Under the pieces are notes generated by a model that was not told the DNA's origin, searched no databases, and saw only the letters and a list, made by a program, of their open reading frames with translations. Shown here piece by piece: positions 1 to 8,611 of a stretch of DNA of 64,000 nucleotides (positions are counted from its first letter, which is position 1; each line of letters opens with the position of its first letter). A program made the position numbers and the translations under genes. The stretch spans positions 62,001-126,000 of the forward strand of contig JARUKZ010000005.1 of assembly GCA_029688955.1 (NCBI GenBank). The letters are read 5' to 3'. The stretch comes from Chitinispirillales bacterium ANBcel5 (GTDB lineage Bacteria > Fibrobacterota > Chitinivibrionia > Chitinivibrionales > Chitinispirillaceae).

Positions 1-2
1 CC

Positions 3-323
3 GGTGGTGATGAGCCCCATTTCGGTAGAAATGTCTGGCACTCCAGCGGCACTCTTCATATGTGGTATCCCCGCCAGAGCAAGCCTTCAACCGATTGGGA
101 AGCACGGATCGATTCAATATACAACGAAGCTGTGCAGATCCTTGATCCTGATGAGCGAAAAGTACTCTATGATGAGTGGCAGAGAATTGCTGCCAGAAAA
201 CAGCCGTTCATATACACCGTTTTACCCGAAAGAATCCTTTGCCTTCAGAATCGCTTTGGCAATATAAATCCATCAACCAATGGTGGGATTCTTCATAACC
301 TTGAATACATTTACGTTAAATAA
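3..323 (+). CDS. Peptide-type ABC transporter substrate-binding protein, C-terminal end (partial)
   Basis: The frame is open from the first bases of the window and ends at TAA 321-323; only the last 106 residues are present. The segment reads GGDEPHFGRN, then W-H-S-S-G, W-Y-P-R-Q, a tryptophan-glutamate (DWE) and a helix with ILDPDERKVLYDEWQ, ending in a strand with PFIYTVLPER. This is the usual C-terminal lobe of family 5 (oligopeptide/dipeptide) extracytoplasmic binding proteins. Two permease genes follow on the same strand after 68 bp, so it is very likely the binding component of the same importer. The ligand (peptide, oligosaccharide or other) cannot be told from this fragment. The N-terminus and signal peptide lie outside the window. 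Confidence 0.85.
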   Translation, partial: GGDEPHFGRNVWHSSGTLHMWYPRQSKPSTDWEARIDSIYNEAVQILDPDERKVLYDEWQRIAARKQPFIYTVLPERILCLQNRFGNINPSTNGGILHNLEYIYVK

Positions 324-391
324 GGCAGCCTATTTTTGCAGCGTAGAAACTTAGAACGTGTAACGGTCGTCAGGGAGTCATAATAACAGTT

Positions 392-1372
392 ATGATCGAT
401 GAATTGTTTAGACGGGTGATGATCTCTGTTCCCCAGCTGCTGCTGATGTCTTTTATTACTTTTTTGTTTATTGACCTTGCACCTGGAGATATACTTGCCA
501 ACTATCGCTTCGACCCCAGAATCAGCGATGAAACCGTAAGAGAGATCGAGGAACGATTTCACTTCGATAAGCCAATCATTATACAGTACGGACATTGGTT
601 ACGGAGAGCTGTCCAGCTCGACTTCGGCTACTCTTTTTCAAGACATGCAAATGTTACCAGTGTCATCTCAGAGCGACTCTTTAACACTCTCTTACTATCC
701 TTTTTCTCCATACTTTTTACCTGGCTTATCGCTATACCACTTGGGATATACGCCGCAGTAAAACAGTACTCCATAGGAGACAGGATTCTGTCTTTTATCT
801 CCTATTTTGGGATGTCACTACCCGGTTTTTTTCTGGCACTTTTAGTAATGTATCTGGTTTATCTTGGACGTGATATGCCTTTTCTTTCAGCCATCCCTAT
901 TGGTGGCATGGTTTCTTCGGGGTATGAAAATCTAAGTTTTGTGGGAAAGCTTATAGACAGGGCTGCTCATATGATAATACCTGTGACAGTTCTTACTTTC
1001 GGTGCATTGGCAGGTCTTCAAAGAATAAGTCGTGGTAATATGCTCGAAGAACTCAGAAAACAATATGTTGTTACAGCACGGGCAAAGGGGCTTTCTGAAC
1101 ATAGAGTTGTGTACCGACACGCACTAAGAAATGCAGTTAACCCTCTAATCACTCTCTTTGGCTACCAGTTCTCTTCACTGCTGAGCGGAGCTGCGCTTAT
1201 TGAGATCATAGTCAATTGGCCCGGCCTTGGGAGTCTTATGCTGGCTGCTGTTCGGGCACAGGATGTTTTCCTGGTTATGGGCAGTATGATGATTGGAGGA
1301 GTTATGTTAATAATTGGAAACATGATTGCAGATATTCTGCTTCTCGTTGCTGACCCAAGGGTTAGAAGGTAG
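392..1372 (+). CDS. ABC transporter permease, DppB/OppB type
   Basis: This 326-residue inner-membrane protein has about six hydrophobic segments (near residues 10-30, 99-121, 135-158, 195-209, 240-268 and 288-318) and a periplasmic loop after the first helix. The cytoplasmic coupling (EAA) loop is visible at about 215-250, with YVVTARAKGL and HALRNAVNPLITLFG, typical of the DppB/OppB/YejB family. The C-terminus DPRVRR is also characteristic. It should form a heterodimeric channel with the next permease and accept substrate from the binding protein upstream. No ATPase gene is visible here; it may lie elsewhere. A purine-rich AGGGAG lies somewhat far upstream of the ATG. Confidence 0.92.
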   Translation: MIDELFRRVMISVPQLLLMSFITFLFIDLAPGDILANYRFDPRISDETVREIEERFHFDKPIIIQYGHWLRRAVQLDFGYSFSRHANVTSVISERLFNTLLLSFFSILFTWLIAIPLGIYAAVKQYSIGDRILSFISYFGMSLPGFFLALLVMYLVYLGRDMPFLSAIPIGGMVSSGYENLSFVGKLIDRAAHMIIPVTVLTFGALAGLQRISRGNMLEELRKQYVVTARAKGLSEHRVVYRHALRNAVNPLITLFGYQFSSLLSGAALIEIIVNWPGLGSLMLAAVRAQDVFLVMGSMMIGGVMLIIGNMIADILLLVADPRVRR

Positions 1373-1392
1373 CACCAGGAGAGTATATTTTT

Positions 1393-2463
1393 ATGAAATT
1401 TGACCACAGAGTGCTGCATAAATTTCTACGCCACCCGCTGGCAGTACCGGGCCTTGTAGTATTGGCCCTTTTATACTCTGTAATGATTTTTGCAGAATTT
1501 GTAGCTCCCTATCACTATGATGATTCAGACAGAGAGCGTTCCTTTCAACCACCAAACAAAATTCATTTTTTTCATGAAGGCAGCTTTACCTTCCCACCGG
1601 TAGTATATCCCTACCAATACACCTTTAACCGCTACTATGAAAGAGTGTACGTAGAAGACCAAACCCAACCCCACCGGTTAACCTTTTTCCCAAAAGGCGA
1701 ACCCGTAAAACTCTGGGGTATCATTCCCATCTCACGGCGCCTCTTTGGGGTCGAAGGTAACCCGGAGAATGTCCGATTCTATCTGATGGGGGCTGATCCG
1801 GTTGGAAGGGACCTGTTTTCCAGAATCATTTACGGCTCACGAGTCTCCCTCACGGTTGGCTTCTTTGGTGTCGCTATCACATCTATTCTTGGGTTTCTTA
1901 TCGGTGGAATATCGGGCTACTTTGGTGGCAAAGTAGATTCCTTTCTTATGCGCTTTGCCGAATGTTTCATGCTCGTACCCTCTTTTTTCTTAATGCTTGC
2001 TTTAAGAAGTGCCTTTCCCATAGAAATGTCTTCCGTTCAAATCTATTTTCTGGTGGTGATCATTATGGGGTTTGTAGGATGGGCTGGTTTTGCAAGAGTG
2101 ATACGAGGTATGGCGCTGTCTATCGGTAAAAGAGACTATGTAACCGCAGCGAAAGCTCTCGGTGCCTCTCACCTGAGAATTATTTTCATTCATATTCTGC
2201 CACAGACGTTCTCCTATGCGATTGTTTCCCTTACACTCACTATACCCGCCTATATTCTGGGCGAATCTGCTTTAAGCCTCATAGGACTTGGTATTCAGGA
2301 CCCTCATGCAAGCTGGGGAAACCTTCTCAGTGCCGCGATGAACATCTCTGACATACAATACCATCCCTGGATTCTGTTGCCCGGATTGTTTATCTTCATA
2401 TCCGTTATGGCCTTTAACTTTCTCGGTGATGGCCTCAGAGATGCACTGGACCCTAACAGATAG
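1393..2463 (+). CDS. ABC transporter permease, DppC/OppC type, with large extracytoplasmic insert
   Basis: This 356-residue partner permease starts 20 bp after the previous gene behind a good AGGAGAG ribosome site. A first membrane helix (about 15-35) is followed by a roughly 95-residue soluble stretch rich in aromatic residues (about 36-130), then the GADPVGRDLFSR motif and five more helices. The coupling loop RDYVTAAKALGAS and the signature SALSLIGLGIQDP are those of the DppC/OppC family, and the end GDGLRDALDP is diagnostic. DppC proteins are usually nearer 300 residues; the extra length sits in the loop after helix 1, as in some YejE-like relatives. Substrate specificity is unknown. Confidence 0.92.
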   Translation: MKFDHRVLHKFLRHPLAVPGLVVLALLYSVMIFAEFVAPYHYDDSDRERSFQPPNKIHFFHEGSFTFPPVVYPYQYTFNRYYERVYVEDQTQPHRLTFFPKGEPVKLWGIIPISRRLFGVEGNPENVRFYLMGADPVGRDLFSRIIYGSRVSLTVGFFGVAITSILGFLIGGISGYFGGKVDSFLMRFAECFMLVPSFFLMLALRSAFPIEMSSVQIYFLVVIIMGFVGWAGFARVIRGMALSIGKRDYVTAAKALGASHLRIIFIHILPQTFSYAIVSLTLTIPAYILGESALSLIGLGIQDPHASWGNLLSAAMNISDIQYHPWILLPGLFIFISVMAFNFLGDGLRDALDPNR

Positions 2464-2678
2464 TCATAATCAAGCCTAATAACGATACTTAATCCTGCCA
2501 AACTGAAGCACTATCCTTTATTCGTCAACTCTGAGGTACTCTACACTTATATATCTCAATTGATTCCGTGGTCTAAATAGCATCTAAGTGGCTTGTACTA
2601 CATGAGGTACAGTATTTGTAGTGAATAACTTATACACCCGGCCTCTCATGTTTTGAACATACTGAAAGAGGTGTATAT

Positions 2679-2993
2679 ATGCTTAGGAAAACATCGGTTT
2701 TAACCGTGGGTTTGATTTTACTGTTCTCTTTGTCTGTTTCTGCAACCCGCCTGTGGGTTATGATAGATGATGGTATTACCTATAAGCCGGTTCCCAACTG
2801 CGAGATAACCCTGTTTGATAACGATGATGGAATTGTTTTTTATGCCTATACTAATTATCGGGGGAATGTTTTTCTCAGAGGAGTAGGTGAAGGTGAATAC
2901 AGAGGAGAGCTAAGAGTTTTCAACAGATACTACCACTTCACCATAGAAATCGACCATACACAAGAGGCAGACACCGTCTTTATCTATAAATGA
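2679..2993 (+). CDS. Small secreted protein of unknown function
   Basis: The product is 104 residues, with a clear signal peptide (MLRK, a hydrophobic stretch to about residue 20, cleavage near SVSA). The mature part is short and beta-rich: VPNCEITLFDNDDG, then NYRGNVFLRGVGEGEYRGE, resembling the fold of small carboxypeptidase-regulatory or transthyretin-like domains, in which a value or modifier is presented on a strand pair. That resemblance is only suggestive. An AGAGGTG ribosome site lies at normal distance from the ATG. It stands alone, convergent with the next gene; an 8-bp inverted repeat (ATGCCTGG and its complement, 2998-3044) spans the gap and may help end transcription from both sides. 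Confidence 0.65.
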   Translation: MLRKTSVLTVGLILLFSLSVSATRLWVMIDDGITYKPVPNCEITLFDNDDGIVFYAYTNYRGNVFLRGVGEGEYRGELRVFNRYYHFTIEIDHTQEADTVFIYK

Positions 2994-3006
2994 CCACATG
3001 CCTGGT

Positions 3007-4419
3007 TTATCGCAGATTCAAAGCATCTCTGATATGCCAGGCATAAAACCCCCTTCTCCCCGGGCCCATTATGGAGTTCTCCAGAAGCTCCTGTGCTTTT
3101 TCTCCCTTTTTCCTGATAAATTCTCTTCTGCTGCTGTAATCAGAATCTGCTTCACTCTGATTAGATAGTAATATTTTCTCTCTCACTGCCTGAAGAAACA
3201 CCGGGTAGAATTCAAACTCTCTTAAATCGAACTTAAGATTCGGTTCCAAATCCTGTGGTGGATAAGGGTTAATAAGTCTGTACTGATATTTTACCAGTGT
3301 TGAATATTTCTTTGTACTGTGATTAAACTCTTTAAAGTTCCTAATCTTGTCCTTATAATGCTCTGAAAGGGTAAAATCTGACAGTTTTTGGCGGTGAAAA
3401 CACAAGTATTCATCAAGTTGTAGAAACACATAGTAGGAATTATGGGGGTACCTTGATTGAAGAGTGGCAAAGAGGCTGCATTTTTCTGCAGAGGTGTGAC
3501 CGTAATAGGGGTCCAGAAACTGTATCAAATACAGCATTGCGACACTATTGGTATACTGCCCTCCGTAAGCCGCTTTTCGCAGATAATCCAAGCCTTTTGA
3601 AAGGGATATTCTTCGACCACCTATGCTTAAGGCAGCCCTGACGATGCCGGGTGCTTTTGAAAGAGAGCTGTAAAACAGTCCCAGCCCTAAATAGCCGTCT
3701 TTAATTGAAGGTTCTGTCTCAACCAATTGCTCAAGAAGGCGCAGCGCCCCAAAACCATCCCGTGCTGCCTGGATTAAACTTCTCTCCATCTTCAGTGTGG
3801 CTCTGAACCCTTTGATCCCACCATGTATTAAAAGGTTTATAGCAAGAAGTGAATCGGGTGAGCTGCTCACATCCGAAAGCCTGAGCCCTTCAGGCGCAAG
3901 CTCATCTACCTCCTTCAGAAGCTCTAGTCTTGCCTGTTCATCAGGATACTCATTGTTTTGAATCTGGAAAATTTTCATGGACACAAGAAGCAAATAACTA
4001 AGTGGGGAAAGATGCTCCTCTTTTTCCAACTCTCGCATCACCAGAGCGATCTGCTCTGCACCATCCCAGTCAAAAGAGTAGATCAGATGGACCATTTTTT
4101 CGGCAAGCCTGTTCTGTTCAACCGAAACCCCTGGGTAGAGTGACTGCTCCTGCTTTTGAACATCACCCTTTTTCGCCAATTCAGGTTGTACATCGTAATT
4201 TGTGATATCCAGATGCTCTGTAGTTATATCAGTGCTGTCGTAGCTTAGATGCTCTTCGATGTCAGACTGCTTAAGAAGCGTTTTATCGGGAACCTGTGCG
4301 GGCTCAGTGAGTTCAACGTTTGCTGCCTTCAATGAAGAGAACTGAACGACAAGCAACACCACTCCCACCACTGCTGAGCGTGCTTTAGAAAATGATCTGT
4401 AAAAGGATGATTGTACCAT
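3007..4419 (-). CDS. Secreted helical-repeat (TPR-like) protein of unknown function
   Basis: The 470-residue protein begins with a signal peptide (basic start, hydrophobic core at about 14-28). A polar, acidic linker (about 35-100) follows, then an all-helical region from about 105 to 400. Helix pairs such as GYLGLGLFYSSLSKAPG and GLDYLRKAAYGGQY, with a small-residue spacing, look like tetratricopeptide-type solenoid repeats, and faintly like the TTC39/Iml2 group. Such proteins usually act as periplasmic or outer-membrane scaffolds. It has no obvious operon partner: the gene downstream is convergent and hisD lies about 290 bp upstream. No catalytic motif is visible. Confidence 0.6.
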   Translation of the reverse strand: MVQSSFYRSFSKARSAVVGVVLLVVQFSSLKAANVELTEPAQVPDKTLLKQSDIEEHLSYDSTDITTEHLDITNYDVQPELAKKGDVQKQEQSLYPGVSVEQNRLAEKMVHLIYSFDWDGAEQIALVMRELEKEEHLSPLSYLLLVSMKIFQIQNNEYPDEQARLELLKEVDELAPEGLRLSDVSSSPDSLLAINLLIHGGIKGFRATLKMERSLIQAARDGFGALRLLEQLVETEPSIKDGYLGLGLFYSSLSKAPGIVRAALSIGGRRISLSKGLDYLRKAAYGGQYTNSVAMLYLIQFLDPYYGHTSAEKCSLFATLQSRYPHNSYYVFLQLDEYLCFHRQKLSDFTLSEHYKDKIRNFKEFNHSTKKYSTLVKYQYRLINPYPPQDLEPNLKFDLREFEFYPVFLQAVREKILLSNQSEADSDYSSRREFIRKKGEKAQELLENSIMGPGRRGFYAWHIRDALNLR

Positions 4420-4707
4420 GTTCTACTTTCAAGTTTAATTTTTCACCTGAAAAATACAGAAAGCAAAGAACAGATCAAATTTTTTATCCTTTTTTGTTCT
4501 ATTTTTTGGAAAAAATCGTTGCCCTTAATGCCATAGACTTTCTTTTTAAACAGCACGTTCTCACATTATTCAAGTAATTATCAGATTGAAATTATTGATA
4601 ATACAACCAGCTTTTTATGCTAGAGTTAGTTATAAAAAGCCCGGTCCATAAAAGACTCAACGAACCTTCAACTCATTGATAGTCAAACAGTTATGAAGGT
4701 GAGGATT

Positions 4708-6012
4708 TTACATACCCACGCGTCTCTCAACACTTAAAGCATGGTGAACAAAGGCTTCTGATCTGGCAAATACAGACAGAAATGGTGCAACGTGCTTTAA
4801 TCCTTCAGGTGTCATCTCTGCAACAGAAATCCTTTTTTGGAAACTATCAACACCAAGAGGAGATGCATATCTGGCAGCACCACCGGTTGGTAGCACATGA
4901 TTAGTGCCTGCCATGTAATCTCCCATTGCTACGGGAGTGTGTGGACCCAGAAAAATTGCTGATGCATTATTTATCTGTTTTAAATCTTCATGGGCATTTT
5001 CGGTGATTATCTGAAGATGTTCTGGTGCGATGCTATCTGAAAGCTCAATCGTTTCGGTTCTTGAAGAGGTTAAAAAGATAGTTATAGCGTGTGCGGGTAA
5101 TTTCTCAAGTGTTTCTTTTGCCGGAGAGCGGCCGATCTCTTCCAGTGTAGCCCTGGCCACATTCTCTGCAACGGTTTTGCTTTCGGTGATACAAATAGCG
5201 GTTTCATCCCCTGAGCCGTGCTCTGCCTGTGCAAGTAAGTCGAGCGCCACAAATGTGGGATCAGCGCTTTGGTCTGCAATAACCACCACCTCACTTGGAC
5301 CAGCCACCGAATCGATATCGACACTGCCATACACCATTCTTTTTGCTTCGGTTACATAACTATTGCCCGGCCCTACAATCTTATCTACCGCACGTATCGA
5401 CTCTGTACCATACGCAAGAGCAGCAATAGCCTGAGCCCCACCGATTCTGTACACTTCGTTCACTTCAAGGTAGTGAAGAGCATAGGCGATCCCAGGGTCA
5501 AGGGTATCTCTTGGAGGAGTAACAGCAACAACTTCCTGCACCCCTGCTATTGTGGCCGGAATCACATTCATCAATACTGTAGAAGGATACACGGTATAAC
5601 CGCCGGGAACATAGAGCCCTACCCTTTTAAGAGGCTTTATTACCTGGCTAAGTGTGCTTTCATCAGTTGTAATGGTGAAGCCTTTACCACCCTGTTCTTT
5701 ATGGTACTGTTCTATTCTTTTTGCCGCTTCCCTGATCGCCTCTTTAAGTTTTGGTGAAGCAGACTGTGCACTTTCCGCAATCTCCTCTTGTTGTAAGCGT
5801 ACGGTTGAAGCATCGAGTTTTCGACGGTCAAACTTCTCAGTGAATTCAAACAGGGCCTCATCCCCTCTTTTCTGAACCGCTTCAAGCACCGCAGAAACAG
5901 CACCGTTTACCTCTTTATCCCGCTTTTTTCGGGCAGATTCAATGAGGTGCATAAACCGTTTGCCAGCATCACTGTTTATCTCAACAATTGGAATCTCGTT
6001 TCTCTTAGCCAT
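4708..6012 (-). CDS. hisD: Histidinol dehydrogenase
   Basis: This 434-residue enzyme carries out the last two NAD-dependent oxidations of histidine synthesis, L-histidinol to L-histidine. Diagnostic features are VGPGNSYVTEAK (213-224), DSVAGPSEV (234-242), the zinc-binding Q262 and H265 in AQAEHG, the catalytic pair E331-H332 in APEHLQI, D365 in MGDYMAGTNHVLPTGG, and a C-terminal histidine near 423. Length is normal for bacterial HisD. Start: ATG 6010-6012 behind TGGAGG. No other his genes adjoin it, so the pathway is dispersed in this genome. A near-palindrome of TATATA halves about 15-30 bp upstream could be an operator, but this is speculative. Confidence 0.97.
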   Translation of the reverse strand: MAKRNEIPIVEINSDAGKRFMHLIESARKKRDKEVNGAVSAVLEAVQKRGDEALFEFTEKFDRRKLDASTVRLQQEEIAESAQSASPKLKEAIREAAKRIEQYHKEQGGKGFTITTDESTLSQVIKPLKRVGLYVPGGYTVYPSTVLMNVIPATIAGVQEVVAVTPPRDTLDPGIAYALHYLEVNEVYRIGGAQAIAALAYGTESIRAVDKIVGPGNSYVTEAKRMVYGSVDIDSVAGPSEVVVIADQSADPTFVALDLLAQAEHGSGDETAICITESKTVAENVARATLEEIGRSPAKETLEKLPAHAITIFLTSSRTETIELSDSIAPEHLQIITENAHEDLKQINNASAIFLGPHTPVAMGDYMAGTNHVLPTGGAARYASPLGVDSFQKRISVAEMTPEGLKHVAPFLSVFARSEAFVHHALSVERRVGM

Positions 6013-6024
6013 CTCTAATCCTCC

Positions 6025-6045
6025 AGGGTATATATACTGTATATA
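6025..6045. promoter_or_regulatory. Possible operator-like palindrome upstream of hisD
   Basis: The sequence TATATACTGTATATA forms an inverted repeat with 6-bp arms around CTG, just upstream of the hisD ribosome site. Its position is right for an operator or a -10 region, but AT-rich palindromes arise by chance and no cognate regulator is identified. Confidence 0.25.
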
Positions 6046-6230
6046 GGCTTCATAAGATACTTTTCAATCCCTTTCTCTGGCAAGATAAGAGACAACTATT
6101 CGGTCGGGAAATGCATCGTTTTATTCTCTGCCAGTGTCACTACTGTGCTCTGTACATTTTTTAGCAGCAAAGTTTTACCTTTCGAGTCCATTAAACTCTC
6201 TGTTTGTTTCAGGCCCTCTGTGCTAACGAT

Positions 6231-7025
6231 CTAAACGGATCTTGGTTCAAGCCCCAAAGCCGCTCTAATCTCCGCAGCTTTTCTTTTTACTACCTCGAGA
6301 CTCGAGGTAGTATCCCCCGTTTCAAGAATTGGTAAAAGCCAGTTTTTTCGTGAAGAGAGCTGTGGCGGACCACAAAAGCGTAGTAGTTCACTGGTACCGA
6401 AGTTGATCCTTACCGGTGATGCCCAGGGGAGAGTGACCAAATCATGGTGATAGTTGTTTCCTGCCGGTACTGATTTACGCCCCTTTTTTATAGAATAAAA
6501 CTCTTGCTTATTTACCCTAATAACAGTCTCTTGCGGCTCTCCACCCGGCCACTCTACTACCGCAAGGTTCTGAGCCCGCTGCTTGGCTTCATGAAGCAGC
6601 AGCGAACCAATAACGTAGCGATGACATACACCCGCCTGGGGATGGATTGGCCAGGGGCACCCATCGAAAACAACTGTTCTGCAGCCATTTATCCAATTAT
6701 TGTTGATTAAATCAAGCAGTTCCCCTATGGCTGACGGGTCCTCTACTTTGACCGGATAGCCACTTCCGGTCTTTGCATTTACATTACCCAGTTTCTTAAA
6801 TCGAAAATATCTCCCTGATCCGGTAAGCTTTTCAAATTGTGTACCCGAAAATCCCCTTGCTCTGGCACTACGGTGAATCCGTATATCGGCAAAAAACGGA
6901 AAGCCAAACCCCCGCTGTTTTTCGCTCTTCTCCAGTACGTTTAAAAATTCCTTGGACCGTGTACCCCAGCCTTTATAGCCGATCGTGAAAACAAGAGGTG
7001 GTTGGGAATCATCTTTCATGCTCAT
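6231..7025 (-). CDS. DUF488 family protein
   Basis: This is a 264-residue soluble protein. The N-terminal third has the DUF488 pattern: FTIGYKGWGT, a helix, ADIRIHRSARARGF (the family's D-[VI]-R strand), then the aromatic FEKLTGSGRYFRFKKLGN. Later PIHPQAGVCHRYVIGSLL matches the family's cysteine-histidine-arginine (CHR) motif. The last 100 residues are polar and contain VINFG-type strands without a recognised domain, making it longer than ordinary DUF488 proteins. The biochemical role of the family is not established. It is transcribed away from rseP. Confidence 0.75.
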   Translation of the reverse strand: MSMKDDSQPPLVFTIGYKGWGTRSKEFLNVLEKSEKQRGFGFPFFADIRIHRSARARGFSGTQFEKLTGSGRYFRFKKLGNVNAKTGSGYPVKVEDPSAIGELLDLINNNWINGCRTVVFDGCPWPIHPQAGVCHRYVIGSLLLHEAKQRAQNLAVVEWPGGEPQETVIRVNKQEFYSIKKGRKSVPAGNNYHHDLVTLPWASPVRINFGTSELLRFCGPPQLSSRKNWLLPILETGDTTSSLEVVKRKAAEIRAALGLEPRSV

Positions 7026-7181
7026 AAAACCTCAAAGCTGCTAAAGTTTCCTGGTACTATTAGTGGCAATCGCAGTGCCACCTGGCACTATATGTTTATT
7101 GTATCTAAATGGCACAAAAAATGCTCTCTATTCATACTAAAGTTTAAACCACTAACTTAAATGATTAAAAGTGAATGAGCT

Positions 7182-8486
7182 ATGGAAGTGATATTTACCA
7201 TAATAGTAGGACTTATCGTTCTTGGGATTTTAGTTTTTGTTCATGAATCAGGGCATTTCATTGCAGCAAAGGCCTGTAAAATAACAGTTCTTACCTTCTC
7301 CCTGGGCTTTGGCTCTGCTCTGCTTAAAAGGAAAAAGGGTGACACAGAATACCGAATCAGTGTTATTCCTTTTGGTGGCTATGTGCGTATGAAGGGAAGT
7401 AGCCCCGAAGAGAGCAGCGGAGCTTCAGATGAATACAACTCAAAGCCCCTGTGGCAGCGGGCAATTGTTGCCATTGCAGGACCGGCGGCTAATTTTCTGT
7501 TTGCCATCTTTTTGCTCTGGGTCGCCTATATTCATGGTATCGAGCGTCCACTTTTTATCGATGACCCTACTATTGGTGCTGTTAGGCCCCAGTCCCCGGC
7601 CCAGCAAGCAGGGTTTCGAGCAGGTGATAGTATCATCGCTATAGATAATCAAACTATTGAATCCTGGGAAGATATTCAGACACATCTGCTCAAACGCCAT
7701 GAACAGTACATTTTTACCGTCATTAGAAATCACCTCCTGGAAAAAGAGATCAGATTCCAACCTCAGTTTGAAGACAATAACCCCACTGCCGGAATCGAAC
7801 CGGTATTTCCTCCCGTACTAGGGGAAATCCGGCCTGAATCTCCCGCTGAGCAAGCAGGGCTTACTCCCTTTGACACAATTATTCATATAGAGAACGATAC
7901 TATCATATCATTTCAGCAAATGGTTTTCATTGTGAACGAACTTGGTGAAAAGCAGGATTCCATATCCATTGTGTTAAAGCGAAACGAAACCTACTTAACT
8001 AAACACCTTTCACCGGTGTATGATAGTTCTTATCAGAGATTTGTACTGGGTGCTCAGGCTGCTCCTCCTCAAACCCGGCACATTAGCTATGGAGTACTGC
8101 CTTCCATTCCCATGGCTTTTGAAAGAAGCTACGAATTCACCACACTCATTTTCAGAGCTGTTGGCTTACTGGTAACGGGCGGAGCGTCGGTGGATGAGAT
8201 GGCGGGACCTGTTGGCATAGTGCAACTTTCAGGGCAGGCAGCCAGGCAAGATGTCTCATCGATTATGGTTTTCATGGCTGTCATTGGTATTAATCTGGCA
8301 ATTATTAATCTTTTACCCCTTGTGATCACTGACGGGGGTGTATTACTCTTTATTGGCCTGGAAGCAATACGGGGAAAACCCCTTTCTCCAAAAACTCAGG
8401 AACAAATCAATAAAATTGCTGTTCTTTTCTTTCTTGGGCTCTTCTTACTGCTGATTTTTGTAGATTTCAGACGAATCTTCTCCTGA
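7182..8486 (+). CDS. rseP: RseP-type site-2 zinc metalloprotease with two PDZ domains
   Basis: This 434-residue intramembrane protease cuts membrane-anchored anti-sigma factors or similar substrates within the bilayer. The zinc motif HESGH is at residues 21-25 in the first helix. Two PDZ domains follow in the periplasmic region (about 115-195 and 205-285), each with an RP(Q/E)SPA.QAG strand. The second catalytic segment, in the C-terminal membrane region, reads NLLPLVITDGGVLLF near 375-390: the zinc-ligand aspartate is kept, but the usual NLLPIPxLDGG is altered. Tandem PDZs match the RseP/EcfE type. A PP2C/anti-sigma-like gene follows on the same strand, an attractive but unproven link to stress signalling. 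Confidence 0.92.
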   Translation: MEVIFTIIVGLIVLGILVFVHESGHFIAAKACKITVLTFSLGFGSALLKRKKGDTEYRISVIPFGGYVRMKGSSPEESSGASDEYNSKPLWQRAIVAIAGPAANFLFAIFLLWVAYIHGIERPLFIDDPTIGAVRPQSPAQQAGFRAGDSIIAIDNQTIESWEDIQTHLLKRHEQYIFTVIRNHLLEKEIRFQPQFEDNNPTAGIEPVFPPVLGEIRPESPAEQAGLTPFDTIIHIENDTIISFQQMVFIVNELGEKQDSISIVLKRNETYLTKHLSPVYDSSYQRFVLGAQAAPPQTRHISYGVLPSIPMAFERSYEFTTLIFRAVGLLVTGGASVDEMAGPVGIVQLSGQAARQDVSSIMVFMAVIGINLAIINLLPLVITDGGVLLFIGLEAIRGKPLSPKTQEQINKIAVLFFLGLFLLLIFVDFRRIFS

Positions 8487-8611
8487 ATTCAGCAGCTTTT
8501 TTCCGTTACGGATCAAAAAGATGCCAGCTTTTCTTTATGTGGACATTCTTTTGGAAAAGAATTATAATTATCTAAAACACAAGCACTTAATTTTCTAAGT
8601 TACTTTTTTTC

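Noticed and set aside
1..323. Independent gene in the frame starting at position 4
   Set aside because: It overlaps the binding-protein tail in another frame and has no motif.
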